NCBI RefSeq assembly: GCF_010093535.1
Contig: NW_022985171.1
Location: forward strand, 201,779 to 265,778
Origin: Lindgomyces ingoldianus
Lineage: Eukaryota > Ascomycota > Dothideomycetes > Pleosporales > Lindgomycetaceae
DNA: 64,000 bases
Direction of reading: 5' to 3'
A program made the position numbers and the translations under genes. The notes beneath the pieces were generated by a model. The model had not been told where the DNA came from. It saw only the letters and a list, made by a program, of their open reading frames with translations, and ran no database searches. Shown one piece after another: positions 13,354 to 24,778 of the stretch; within the stretch, counting starts at the first letter, position 1; each line of letters begins with the position of its first letter.

Positions 13354-13741
13354 TGTAACAGCACAGGCAAGACAATAGGTCTAAATGTAGTAGGAATCCA
13401 CTTAGAGGCATATAGGAGTGCGTAGGGACTTAGAACCTAGGAATGCCATTAACACCTATAGGCTTTGTATAAAAGGATATTAGAAAACTACTAAGCTAGC
13501 TACAGGGGCAAGGTGCGACTAACTAAATACATAAAGAAATAGGGGTACAGTAGAGGGCAGAGCAGAGTTAGGGCTAGGTTAAGTCAGGGTTAGAGTTAAT
13601 ACAAGGTCCCTTTAGATAGGTTCTAGGCGACCTAAGATAGACACAATTTATAAGAATTAAGTTAGAGTTAGAGCTAATACAGGGACCCTCTAGATAGGTT
13701 CTAGGCGACCCGAGATGGAACGATTTATAAGAATTGTTACA
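13354..13741. repeat. LTR copy with internal 80-base duplication
   Basis: TGTAACAGCACAGGCAAGAC...GAATTGTTACA, the same family as 63057-63366 and in the same orientation. It is longer (388 bases) because the segment GGTTAGAGTTAATAC...GGCGACC...ATTTATAAGAATT is present twice in tandem. I see no matching target duplication, so it may be one end of a rearranged element. Confidence 0.75.
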
Positions 13742-13796
13742 ATAGTAAGGTTATGTTTTTTAAGCTAATTATACTTTAAAATAGCGTTGTACTTAT

Positions 13797-14085
13797 TGTA
13801 ACGATCCTCATGAATCGTTCCATCTCGAGTCGCCCGGAACCTCCGGAAGGCCCTCGTATCGGCCCCGACCTCGACCTGGCCCTGACCCCTGCTGTTACCC
13901 CTATTCCCTCATGTATTTAGTCGCACCTCGCCCCTGTAGCTAGCTCGGTAGTTTTCTGATATCCTTTCGTACAAGGCCTATAGGTGTTAATGGCATTCCC
14001 AGGTTCAGAGTCCCCACGCACTCCCATATGCCTCTGAGTGGATTCCCACCGCATTCGGACCCATTGTCTTGCCTGCGCCGTTACA
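13797..14085. mobile_element. Solo LTR, almost free of RIP, with CTTAT target duplication
   Basis: A 289-base LTR of the same family in opposite orientation, from TGTAACGATCC to GCCGTTACA. CTTAT at 13792-13796 is repeated at 14086-14090. The empty site is visible in gypsy copy A at about 2472-2490 (TTATACTTATTTTTTAATAA). Unlike its surroundings it is GC-rich, with intact CpG-containing words such as CCGGAACCTCCGGAAGG. Confidence 0.9.
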
Positions 14086-17000
14086 CTTATCTTCTAATAG
14101 AAGTATGCTTATAGACTTCTAATTCTTTATGTTTAGTGTCTCTAAACTCTTTTTATATGTTTTAAGGTTAATCTATCCTCTGCTGTATTCTAATAATAAG
14201 GTGTTAGTAAGGGTTACCTTAAATAGAGTTCTTTTTATGCAATAGAGAATGCTGTGCTAGTCTATCTAGTTTACGTCTATTGCTGTAAATGTGCATCTGC
14301 TGTTAATAAGGGCTAACCCTGTTTGTCCTTTAAATGTAAAAGTTGTAGTTAGGCTTTGTTCTACACCTTAGCTTACTACTACTGCTTTTATGTTATAAAA
14401 TATTTCTTCTGTATTATTTATAAGATAGAGGTTAACATCTTATAAATTACTAAATTTGTCTTTTTCTTTCTTATAAAGTTAGTGCTTTTAGACATAGCAG
14501 TCTAGGGCTTTACATTTGTAGTCTTCTACTAGGTAATAGAATAGTGTATAGTTATCTAATTGCGTAGCTCTTTACTAGAAGTAGTAGAATTTGCAGTTGC
14601 CTTAGTCTTTATAGTCTAGCTATGCTTTTAACTTATAAAAGGGGGCTGTTTAACACATGTAACAGTTTATAATTTTATAGGTTAAAGTAGTTTCTTACTA
14701 TAAACTTTCTTTCTAATGTCTTTCTTAAGTAGGCTACTATCTAGTTTAATGTTTGTTGTTCTAACTAGTGCTTAATGCAATACTGTTGCACACACTAGTA
14801 CTAGGGGTATAGACACTTATCTAGTCTATAGAGGGTGTTTAGGGGCCGCTTCTAGGTCTACTGCGGATATTCTCTAGTCTGTACTATTTGTATAGGATGT
14901 TCTCGCCACTAGCAATTGTTAGTGCTATAGGATATACTTCTGCAGAACATGCACTAACTGTAGTTCTACTAAATTATAAAGCCTTTTCTACTAATTGCTA
15001 GCCCTAGAAGTAGGGTTCTAGGTCGCTTCTCTATTAGTGCTAGGACCCTAAAGATAGCGCTCTGTCTAAGCCTACTAGTCTGTTAGTCTTAGATTATTAT
15101 AAAGAATTTCTATTATTTTTCTTTTTTTACAACATTATATAGCACCTTAGCTATGCGTCTTACTATGTTAAACATTGCATAGTTGTTGCTAATGTTTATT
15201 TAGTAAAGTAATACTATGCATTTTCTAAGGTAGTTATGTTGCTGCCTATACTTCTAATATAAATAGCCTTAGAACTTTTTAGAAAGTTCTTTAGCTAAAG
15301 TGCTAGAGGTTTAGTTGTTAAGGGGAAAACACTTTTTTTTTAATGTTTATTATGTATCCTTAGATCTAAGTCTCTTCTCTGTATTCTTTAAAAATTATAA
15401 GGTCTTGCAACACTTAATTAAGGCTACTAAAGTTTTTTATAACTACTTTCTAATACTTCTTAGAGTAGTTCTTTAAAGAATAGTTACCTTTATATTACTA
15501 GCAAAGACTGTTATTTAATCTTACTAATATTTTCTTATCTATAAGGCTGTAGTTAGCAGTAATAGCTTTTATTATTATAGTAGTATTTTTATTCTTTCTC
15601 TTCTAGGAGTCTAGGCAGTTTTAGCAAAAATGTTCTACTTTTCTATAGTTTAGGTAGGCCTTTTCCTCTGGCTATTTTTATTACTTTTTAGTAAGAGACA
15701 GCCTATTGCGTCTAGGGGCTTAGCTTTTTTTTAAGAGGGGGCTTTATATATGTTTTACGTAACTAAGATCTATTAGTTTTTTATTATACTAAGGGGCTTT
15801 TTTCTTTTTAGGAATAAACTTAGGTTTCTAAAGAGCTTCTCTACGCTGTTTTTCTTATTTGCGCTCTTTGTGTCTATTGTTATAAAGTGTTGCCTTTATT
15901 ATAAAGTTTTTTAGAGTTGTTAGCTTTCTATTATATATAAACTTATCTTTTATTATATCCTGTAATCTACTATAGAACATACAGCAAAGGGCTTTCTAGT
16001 GTGTCTATCTACAGATTGCTAATTATTTTCTAAAATGTGCTGCATAGTGTTATACAGTTTCTTTTTCTTGTTTTAGAGTGTCTAGCTTGTTAGTAGCAAT
16101 TTTTTATTTATTTATAGTTCTATAGATAGTAATTAAGGCTTCTTTAAAAGTGTTAAAGCTACTAAATATTTTTTTAGTCTTAGAGTTTAGTGCTACGCTG
16201 TTTACTTTAAAGTCTATCTAGTTATCTACGTGTAGTTAGAACTATATTACAAGAGGTTCTTCTAAGTGTAATCCTATCTATAATATTATTTCTCTGTTAG
16301 TCTAAAACGCGCCTCTATTATACTACATGTAGAGATAGCATTAAGTAAAAAAGGGTTAGAGGTCTTTAGGCTATTCTTTAAAAGGCTTTAAAAGGGCTAG
16401 TCTTAAAGTTTTTTTTAGCTTTAATGCTTACTTTCTTAGCTAATGCGTTCTAAAGATTTGCTAGGCCTACCTATAGCACATATATTTATAAGTTAGTAGC
16501 TGCAGTAGCTGTAGCTGCTTAGAGAGTTAGTGCTAAAAGCTAGAAGTTTAGTTAGATTATTTTTTAGGTTAGATATTTTACCTTTTTTATAAAGGCTAAC
16601 TAGTTTACTAACTTTATTACTAATTTATTAAAGATTCTTAATGTTATTTTAAATGCTATTAATTTACTTAGCTAGAGCTTCTTTATTAGCAGTAAAGATT
16701 TCTATTAATTCTAATAAAGCTGTGTAGGCTATGTTAGAATTATTGTTATGTTAAGTAGTTATACTTTCTTAGGTAGTAGTGTTTAATGTTATAATCCTTG
16801 CTTTCTAGAAGCACTTAGGCTAATGTTATCCCTAAGGGCAAGGCAGAGTATAAGGGGCTGACAGTAGGGTGTACAGTCCTACGTAATAGCTAATAGGCTA
16901 ATAGAGTAGTGTAGAGCGACTAGATTGTAGTTTGCCCTGTAACAGCAGTATAGAGGCTAGGTTAAACAGTCCTGTTAGACAAGATTAGAGGTATATATAG

Positions 17001-17390
17001 TGTAAGATATATAAATAGTATTACAGCTTATTAAAAAGCTAAATGCTGCTTAGTCTATATAAGTAGTAACCTAAATAATAAACTAAACATTAAACACACT
17101 GTCTTAAAAATAGTGTTTTAACTAGACTATATACATGTCTATTAGTGCTAAGAACAAGTTGTTAGAGTTTAAGTAAGTTTACAGTACAGCAAACTTATCT
17201 AACTTATGTAAGCTTGTTTCTTCCTCTTAACTTGCTGTCTTACTAGACAACGCACTTTTCTGTAATCCTAGGCAACTGTGCTGCCTCTGTGTCTTCCTAC
17301 TAGTCTGTAAGCAGGCTCTGTTCTAATCCGGCTAGGTTGTAGAACACTGTAGGTGGGGTTACGTTAGTCTATCTATAGACTGTAACAGGT
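14086..17390 (-). mobile_element. RIP-decayed gypsy relic (copy B)
   Basis: Second copy of the gypsy family. 14086-15945 aligns by eye with 2480-4329, and 15945-17390 with 10822-12370, without the copia insertion. It ends with CTATAGACTGTAACA, as copy A does near 12376. Stops interrupt every frame. The RT box seen in copy A near 1560 is not included here. No gene is supported. Confidence 0.65.
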
Positions 17391-19210
17391 CTAGAGCTTC
17401 TGTGCAGAGCAATATAAGAATTAGCAACTTTTAAACAACTAGCAAGAGCAGAAGCTTATAAAATACATTAATAAACTCTACAAGCAAGGTATACCCTCTA
17501 TAAGAAACATGCTACGCAATTTTACTAGTAAAATAAGTAGAGGAACAGCAGAAAAAGCTTAGGCTAGTTAGTTTATTAAGCGTTACAACATTAAGCTTAT
17601 ATTAAAGTAGACTACTAGTATAGATAAAAAGAAAAAGAGGGCTAATTTAGCATTTAAATACGCATTATATTTTAAGCTTTTAAAGAGCAAGATTAAGCAG
17701 TACAATATACAGCTAAAAGACATGTATAATATAGATAAGAAGGGCTTTCTAGTTAGAGTACTGTTAAAAGTAAAGCGCGTCTTCTCCTGCTAGATGTATA
17801 AGAAAGGGGGGATTAAGCAGATTATTTAATATAGCAATTGCAAGTAGATTACAACTATAGCGTGCATATGCGCAGATAGATTGTCTCTCTCCCCTAGCCT
17901 TATCTACTAAGCTGTATTAGGTAACATTTAAGATACCTAGCTTTAGGACTTTAATCCTGCTATTTATAGAGCCTTCTTTGCCTTATTACTTAGTAGATAG
18001 ACAAATAATAACCTTAGGCTTTAATAGCTTAAGATAATCTTTAATAGAGACTATAGCAAAGGCATAGAGATAATATTAACCTCTAATACTTAATAGCTAT
18101 AGATTCTATATAACTATAAAGTTTATCTACTATAACAACTATAGGATCCTTCTAGCTATCTATCTGCCTTATTCTACTTATACGCTTTAGACTCTTAACA
18201 TCTACATGTTTAGGCCTCTCGCGTTAGCTTATATAAATAAAGTAGTAAGGTTTATAAAAAAATCTTAAGCTTTTTTTACTATTATAAAGAGAAATTTCTT
18301 CTGCATGTTTAACACTGCATAAAAGTAATCTTTAAGGCTAAAAATAATCCTTTTAAGTTTTAAAAGCTGTGGCTTTTACCTCTTTAAGCTTAAGATTATC
18401 CTAGATTAATTTTTAAACACAAAAGCTAAAAAACTTTCCTCTAGTAAAAGCTTAAAGTTAGTAAAGACAGCTAAGGATTAAAGGAAGATTAAAAAGCTTC
18501 TCTAGTAAGTAGTTAATAATAATTATAACTCTAAAGCTTACTAGCTTTTTTAAATAATCTACTTACTCTCTACTTAAAATATACTGCTAGAACTTAAGGT
18601 TCAGGGCCTTAAAAAAGCTTTAGTTAATAAGAACAAGCACTAGCAGAAAAGTAAAGCGTTTTAGCTTAAACTACTTTCTAATCCTAATAGTAGAGCAATC
18701 TTTTAGAGCCTAAACAAGGTACAGTAAGCAAAAAATTATTAAGCTTAGAAATAAAAAGGCAGCAGAAGTAAAAAGACTTTAAAAGCAAAATAAAGCAAAG
18801 TGTAAAGCTCTAGAGAAAGCAGAGAAGCAGTAGGTTTTAGAGGAGAGACGTTATATAAAAGCTACTGCAAAGGAGATCTATCTCTAAGAGCAAGCTTACA
18901 AGCAGCAGAAGAAGGATAACAATAAGCAAGATAGATTAGCAGCTGCGCAGCTCTAAAAGGACATCTAATATGTAAAATAGGCTGAAAAAAAGAAGAAACT
19001 AACATTCTCTTAGTCCTTAGAATAAGAAGGGTGAAGAGGAATTAATTATAGAGCTTATTGCAAAGCCCTAGCTAATAAATTGTGAAAGGCGGAAGATTAC
19101 CCTTCCTACAAGGTATTGTAACTAGATAATAACGTAATTTTATTTTCTATACTCTATTGCCTACTACTCTACAAAATCTTGCGATAATTCTAATTATATT
19201 AAGCTCTAGA
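17391..19210 (+). pseudogene. RIP-degraded pogo/Fot1-type transposase
   Basis: The plus-strand translation, with many stops, keeps the sequence of features of a fungal CENP-B/DDE_1 transposase. At about 17680-17760 it reads KQYNIQLKDMYNIDKKGFLV, the YNxDExGF motif. About 17840-17950 reads ITTIACICADRLSLSPSLIY, matching the 'D..T.I.aI.ADG..l.P..I' block of the DDE core. 18740-19000 gives a lysine/glutamate-rich C-terminal tail typical of Fot1 relatives. TIRs are not certain. The element no longer encodes a functional protein. Confidence 0.75.
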
Positions 19211-19808
19211 GCTTCATTTCTGTGTGACGATGCTGGGCCAAATCCGTGCGCCAGGCGGGGCTGGGCGTCAGGTGCCAAGATATGGTAATCTTATAGTACT
19301 TTCGAGAACCTCGCACATCGAACTGCTTACCTTATATCAGCTCATGTGACATAGTGCAGGAGTGGCACAGTAGCTGGGCGTAATAAAACGCACTGCCAAG
19401 TTAAATTTCTTTTGAGAACCTGTCCTTTACTAAAATTAGACGTCCTGTTTTAACAGGCAAGACTCTCGGTGCTAAAACTGGACCTGGTATTTCACCAACG
19501 GCCCAAAACAGGCTCCAGCGAGGTTGGTGCTTTCTTTTGGCCATGAGCATCACGAGGCTAGATTGCTTTGGCACGAAAACATCTATTGGAAATGATTTGC
19601 ACCGAGATGCACGACCTCATAACAGAACTCTCATGATTGCTATGCGAAATGTCTCCTGCTAAGGAATCTAACCGAACCGATGTTACCTCGGAGAGTCGAC
19701 GCTCTAATCTCCAGTTCACGGCTCTTGGTACACTATACTCCTTAATATTCCAGTGTGATCTCGTATGCCAACAGCTACTCTATGTCGCTTTTCGACCCTG
19801 CCTAGCCC
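19211..19808. other. GC-balanced intergenic sequence
   Basis: Base composition switches here from RIP-like AT-rich DNA to normal composition. Short open frames exist (for example 19637-19894 plus), but they overlap the 3' end of the MADS-like gene on the other strand and show no recognisable domain. I see no gene that I can support. Confidence 0.5.
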
Positions 19809-20203
19809 TTACGTGTGTTCTGTTTCCACGGCAATGTTTGGGTTCGAATCATTGCACGCTAAGGAGTTATGAGGGTTCATATCCAACTGGCTAGCCTCTG
19901 CTTCTTGGGCGAAATCTGCCGGTGTCTTTACGAGCGGAAGCGGATAAGTTCCGGACTTGGCTATATTAGCGCTTTTTATATATTTTGGTCGGGCATACTT
20001 ACTACGCTCTCCGGGTTTGGGGGCCAAGAAGGGCGTTTGGTAAATGTATAACCATAGTATCTACCATTATAGTGTAACAAAACGTAGACGTCAGCGCCGC
20101 AGTCGCTGTATAGCTCATTGCCTTTACGCAGAAAGCTCTTCTTTCGTTTCCAGAATTTCTTATCAGTTGCCCGTCCTGAGCATTTTTGTACTCGGTGCGA
20201 CAT
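19809..20203 (-). CDS. Small MADS-box/SRF-like fungal protein, frame-broken or with one tiny intron
   Basis: The first 67 codons from ATG at 20203 contain KFWKRKKSFLRKGNELYSDC followed by GADVYVLLHYNGRYYGY and SWPPN. This matches short fungal SRF/MADS-like proteins (basic KR..LFKKA.EL, then a GVDVYV..R.NGR.Y.Y strand, then WPP). The family's next block (YPLP..KTPADF) is present, but in another frame, at about 19950-19910. The frames can be joined by a 38-base intron (GTATGC at 19998 to TAG at 19961), which is unusually short, or by a single lost base. About 120 aa in total if joined. The family is a putative nuclear DNA-binding factor; I cannot tell a real gene from a recent pseudogene. The frames at 20002-20307 are shadows. 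Confidence 0.5.
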
Positions 20204-21168
20204 GGCAGGTACTCTGAGAACTCAATTGCTGCTATTAGCGAGCTGATATATTTTGCATACGATGGAAATAACAATCGGTCAGAGGAGGCCTTGGAATTCT
20301 TTGCCATCTCGCATTGAAGAATTTGAATTACTTATAACTAGTTTCTCGCTTCAGTAAAATTCCCAATTCTGGTACCTCTAAAAATAGAATTGTGGTTGCA
20401 CTCTTGGAGTCTGACTGGGTTATCTCACGTCGGGACTAACTTGAAGTAACGTCAACTTATTCATCTCACATTCACTGATCACAATGCGTGGCCTTCGAAG
20501 TGTCCATAGTGGGTTCTCATCAAAAAGTGCGGCCGCATTTGCTTGGTCTTTCAACGCCTTACGTCATTAGAATCGGATGAGAAAAAAGTAGCCAAATTTT
20601 TATCCTGCCTTGCCCCAATTCAAATGGCGACTCTTTTTGCGCCTGTGTTCACCTTCCTACTCAACCTCTGAATTAGATGCCAGGTTAGCGGAGCTACTTG
20701 CTACTTTATTCTGTAACCCAGAGCTAGTGCCAAGAGCGGCTGGAAATTCGATACTGTCAATCCGCGATCTTGGAATTAGAAGTATAATGTTTGTCCCGTC
20801 TATCGTGACATCCTTAAATTATGTGTGAGGTTTTAGCATACGAAGTTGTGTATTATATATCTGTATGCGCTCGTACTTTCTCATGTACTTAAGCGCCTAT
20901 CGTTTTACCTCTTCTACCTCTAATAGCTTAGATGGATCGACTAGAAGACTATGTGCAGGTCTCCAAGCCCCCCTCTCATAGATCTCGAATTTATAGGAAC
21001 TTTTTAGGCATCTGCCTGTTGGTCGGAGCGTGGAGTAGCGGAACCGGTGGCATCTGTCACTAAACGATTAGCATTATTCAACGAGGCATAGGTTTACTTA
21101 CCTAATTCTACTTGATTCTTTTCTGCTTGTTCCTAACTTGCAGGTTTAATAACTTGCCCTAAGTCAAT
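20204..21168. other. Intergenic, no supported gene
   Basis: GC-balanced sequence with a few short open frames (one at 20610-20828 plus) that resemble nothing I recognise. From about 21060 it contains the first copy of a ~100-base segment that reappears near 21770-21930 (see the coiled-coil relic). Confidence 0.45.
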
Positions 21169-22560
21169 CTAGGTAATCCGTTTACGGTAATTTTCTCTTC
21201 GCACGGCACCTATACCTCTTAGAGGCTTGGATTTTCCTTTAGATGACCTCTTACCATCTAGATTCCATAGGCTGGCAAGTGAATCTCTGTCAGGCTGGAC
21301 CTTTGCAAGATTGTCCTTTACTTGTACGCTTCTCCTGGATATTGTCTTTCTTAAGTACCGCTTGCTCAGTTTGCCTCTTCTCGTCAATTTGCTTCTCCCT
21401 TTTCTGACGTCTCTCTTCTTCAGCCTGCCGCTTCCTTTCAGCCTCCTCAGCTTGTTGCTTTCTCTCCTCCTCTTCAACTTGCCTCTGCCTCTCCTCCTCT
21501 TCAGTTTGTCGCTTTCTCTTCGATTTTTTCTCCTCGGCTTTTCACTGCCTCTCCGTCTCCGCAGCTTGTTGCTCTATTTCTATTCGCCTCTGTCTCTTCG
21601 CCTCCTCAGCTTGCTGCTGTATATTCATTTGTCGTTGTCTCTCCACAACAGCCTGTCGCTGCCTGTTCTCGTTGGCTAGTCTCTCTCGTTCTTCTTCTGC
21701 GACTGAGCAAGCCGCTGTTGCTCATCTAGCTCCGCCAGCTGGGCTTGCTGATACTCGTCTTTTACTAGCGAGTTAGCATTATTCAGCAGAGGATGGGTTC
21801 GCTTACCCGGTTCTAGTTGTTCCTGACTTATAGGTTCTATGACTCCCCCTAAGTCAATTTGGGTGGTCTGTTTGCGGTCATTTTCTCTTCGCGCAGTACT
21901 CATGTTTCTTGGAGTCTTATTTCTCTTTCGCTCCCATAGACTGGAGGCACGTTGGATCCTCGCAAGATGTTTCGGGCCTTTGCTTGTGTTCGTCTCTTGG
22001 ATATCGTCTGCCTCGAACAGCTCTTGCTCTGTCTCTCTGTGTCTATCCTCTTCGGCTTGTTGCCGACTTTCTTGCTCCGTGAACCTGAGTCTCTCCTCTT
22101 CCTGATCCGCTATTTGAGCTAGCCGTCGCTGCTCAGAGATGCCCTCACTCTGCCACTCTGCTTGCTCTGCTAGTTGAACAATCGTTCCAGTTCAGCCCGC
22201 TTCTGTCCGGCTAGCTGAGCAAGCTGTTTTCTTGAGCCCGCCTCTGTTTCACTAGCTGGGCCAGCTGTCCTTCAGCCTGTCTCCTCTCGGATAGTTGAGC
22301 CAGCTGTCCTTCCTCAACCCGTCACCGTTCGAACAGTTGAACCAGCTGTTCTTCCTCGGCCCGCCTCCGTTCGGATAACTGAGTGAGCTGTCCTTCCTTA
22401 GGCTGTCTCCTTTCGGGTAGTTGAACTAGCTGTTCTTCCTCGACCCGCCTCCGTTCGGATAACTGAGCTAGTCGTCCTTCCTTAACCTGTCTCTGCGTCT
22501 CTCTCTCCCTTCTCTACTCTACCGACTAAGAGAATCGCTACTACTCGTCGAATCCCCGCG
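21169..22560 (-). pseudogene. Decayed coiled-coil repeat protein
   Basis: The minus strand encodes long Glu/Gln/Arg-rich stretches interrupted by stops: open pieces at 21676-21903 and 21169-21477, and a tandem array at about 22195-22490. The array unit is 42 bases, coding 14 residues of the form QLxQLSERRRAEEE, a strong coiled coil, repeated about six times with an in-frame stop. A second-order duplication places related segments at 21060-21240 and 21770-21930 (shared words include CCCTAAGTCAAT and TTTTCTCTTCGC). No catalytic domain is visible. It could be the tail of a transposon-associated or signalling protein; the function is unknown. Confidence 0.45.
22195..22490. repeat. 42-base coding tandem repeat
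   Basis: Repeats built around TTGAACCAGCTGTTCTTCCT and TTGAGCCAGCTGTCCTTCC at a spacing of 42 bases, alternating between two variants. They translate on the minus strand to 14-residue coiled-coil units. Confidence 0.7.
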
Positions 22561-22631
22561 TTTCTTCTTCGTCTACCGGTTTAAGCATCTCTTGCTCGCG
22601 AGATCTTAGCCAAACTATTCAGACAATCAGT

Positions 22632-22985
22632 GTGCAAAAAGAGATCCTACAACACGAGAACGACCAGCTTAAAGAGTCCCTAGCTAATGAGACGAAGCGT
22701 AGGAAGCGTGGAAAAGCACTACTACTTGAGCCAGCACCTAATGAGAGAGCTCAATTCTGGAGCCCAAACAATGTAGCTGAAGCTCATGTGACGCAGGCGG
22801 AAAAGGATCATGCAGAACAAGAGATACAACACTAAAAAGATGAGACAATTAAGCTTAAAGAGGCACAGAAGAAAGCTAAGACAGCCCTGATTGAAGAGAG
22901 GCGTCTTATGAAGGTTGTAGTAAAGAAGAAGAAAGAGGTTGAGGCTGCTCAGAAAGCAGCTGCGCGCAAAGAAGGATTAATAGCG
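22632..22985 (+). pseudogene. C-terminal tail of a pogo/Fot1-type transposase
   Basis: Open from 22632 to 22835, then one stop, with the same style continuing in frame to about 22985. It reads LQHENDQLKESLANETKRRK then RGKALLLE...AQFWSPNNVAEA, followed by a Lys/Glu-rich tail (EAQKKAKTALIEERRLMKVV). Fungal Fot1/Tan1-like transposases end this way: N..L...L..E..RRKRGK, then the FWSP..V..A box. The DDE core is missing. It is much less AT-biased than the transposase relic at 17.4-19.2 kb, so it is a separate, 5'-truncated copy. Confidence 0.65.
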
Positions 22986-23254
22986 AGGTAGCTTGAGAAA
23001 CAGCCCTAAAATGATCTCAAACCTTTGTAAAAAAGTAAGATACAAAGCCTTGTGAAAATAGCGCGAGATCCAGTCAAGTTCCGAACGAAAGCAGGTGATC
23101 TAAATGAGTGTATCTAACTAGGAAAATATAACTAAACTAAAAGAGTGACTATCTCGCTAAAATTTATTCTAATTCGCCATCTAACACCATGGCAACTAAA
23201 TGTGATCCTACTATTCTCTTCAATCTAGCCTCTTCCATGAAGCGTTCCTAAGAA
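22986..23254. other. 3' flank of the secreted-protein gene
   Basis: Moderately AT-rich sequence between the transposase tail and the secreted-protein stop codon. Nothing specific is visible. Confidence 0.4.
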
Positions 23255-23890
23255 CTACTTCCCACCGGGCTGGTTGGAAGTGCCTGGAGCATCGGTCTGC
23301 TGAAGCACGTTGCTACCCCGGTGAATAGTCATAGTGACTCTGTTGCCCGGGCGAAGGCTTTTAATGTTGGCCCAGTCGTAGAACTGCCTGTTGATGATTT
23401 TTCTCTCGGCATCTGGATTGTAGGCTTTGAGTCCCCGTATGGTAGCGTCCAAATATTGTTGGTGGCTATACGCGATAGAGATGCCGTTGTCGTCCAAGCC
23501 CCCGCCCATTTCATCAATTCTCGAATATGCCTCCTGGGCATCCGCCTCTTCATTGCCGCAGAGGAGGTGGAAGGCAGAGGGCCACCAATCTTTATCCCAG
23601 AAGACAAGTACGGTACAGCCGCTCAAGTCGGTGATTGCGATTGCATCCAGATTCTGGCGCTTTACCGAACTGCCGTAAATCCATTGATTCTCTCGCATGT
23701 CCATGGGAGTAGTAGTCTGTCCACGGGCCAGAGTCCTACGCTCGAGGCCGTGGGGGGCGTTCAGATGGCGAGACTCGACGGCAACGGTGTCGGTGGCGTG
23801 GGCCTCGAGGCCGCTAGATGGGAAGGGAGCTGCAGCAATTCCGCTAAGAAGCGCGGAGGCTGCAAAGAGGAGGGATTTGACATTCACCAT
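23255..23890 (-). CDS. Secreted protein of unknown function (candidate effector)
   Basis: Single-exon gene of 211 residues. The N-terminus MVNVKSLLFAASALLSGIAA is a good signal peptide, with cleavage expected after about residue 20 (AAA-PF). A pro-region to about residue 78 ends in a dibasic KR (77-78), a possible Kex2 site. The mature part has only two cysteines (C92 and C111), 19 residues apart in a Trp-rich strand, DLSGCTVLVFWDKDWWPSAF, which could form one disulfide. I do not recognise a named family. A TATA-like TATATAAT sequence lies about 180 bases upstream. It is isolated between a transposon remnant and the F-box gene, a common setting for fungal effectors. Other frames here are shadows. 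Confidence 0.75.
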   Translation of the reverse strand: MVNVKSLLFAASALLSGIAAAPFPSSGLEAHATDTVAVESRHLNAPHGLERRTLARGQTTTPMDMRENQWIYGSSVKRQNLDAIAITDLSGCTVLVFWDKDWWPSAFHLLCGNEEADAQEAYSRIDEMGGGLDDNGISIAYSHQQYLDATIRGLKAYNPDAERKIINRQFYDWANIKSLRPGNRVTMTIHRGSNVLQQTDAPGTSNQPGGK

Positions 23891-24778
23891 CTTGAAAGTG
23901 TTTGCGACTTGTGGTTCACGGATGGATTGGGAGATTGCTGTAAAATGTACAAACGAGTGAATATGCGACTAGAATTGACGAGTTGAAGTAGCTGTTGTTG
24001 TTGGTGTTGTTGATGATGAGTTTGGCTGTGATGATGAATTCTGAGAACGGAGAGAATTGTACGGCCTATATAATCGCATCTTCATCATTCCTGAAGTTCT
24101 CTCACCTCGTCGTTACTAAGGAAATGCGATCGTGACTTGCATTCTGACCTACAATCTGGAAGGGGTTGGAGAAAGATGACCGGGATTAGGAAGTCGTGGA
24201 AGATATTTGGCCAAATTTGGATGTACAATGCTGCGCCTTTGCTGCATTCGGTTAATTAGGCGAAGGTCCTTGGCCTTTGAGGCTGCGCTGAGTGTCATAA
24301 TTAGTTAAGCAGTTGCTGATTGGCGCCAGGGCTCAGATGTTTTGGACACGAATCTTTAATGGAGCGTCTGATTCCTGAGGTGAGGCTGATGTGAGTCAAA
24401 TCTGATTTACCAATCCAATCTGATCCAAGAAAAGAAGGCTGTGCCCTGCCAAGTTCGTGTATGTCGAGGTTCGCAGTTTCATGAAGGTGTCGGCAGTGGA
24501 GCTACGAAGTCGATCTTTCCGCGGCCGATGTTGAAAACGTCATCCAACAGCAATACCGTGTTGGTGCCTACATGTAGTATTGTGAGCATGCTTCTATCTG
24601 CACTCATGCACGTATAGATGCCTGTTGATTTTACGTTGAATTCGTAACGACATTGAGTTAGCCAATCGTGTCATCGCTGACGGCAAACGGCAGTGTCTAG
24701 TTTCCCTACCTCAACCATCAACTTCACTACACGATACATCCGATTTTCTTGCATCATTCTGTCTAACCAAACGCAACG
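23891..24778. promoter_or_regulatory. Divergent intergenic region between the secreted protein and F-box genes
   Basis: About 890 bases of non-RIP sequence separating two head-to-head genes. On the minus strand, a TATA-like motif (complement of CTATATAAT at 24066-24074) precedes the secreted protein. CT-rich sequence and CATCCGATTTTCTTGCATC lie just before the F-box start. No coding stretch is supported. Confidence 0.5.

Noticed and set aside
22632..22835. Free-standing small gene
   Set aside because: Its sequence is the tail of a pogo-like transposase and continues past a stop in the same frame, so it is a relic.
23321..23986. 221-codon plus-strand frame
   Set aside because: Antisense to the secreted protein, whose signal peptide and clean frame are more convincing.
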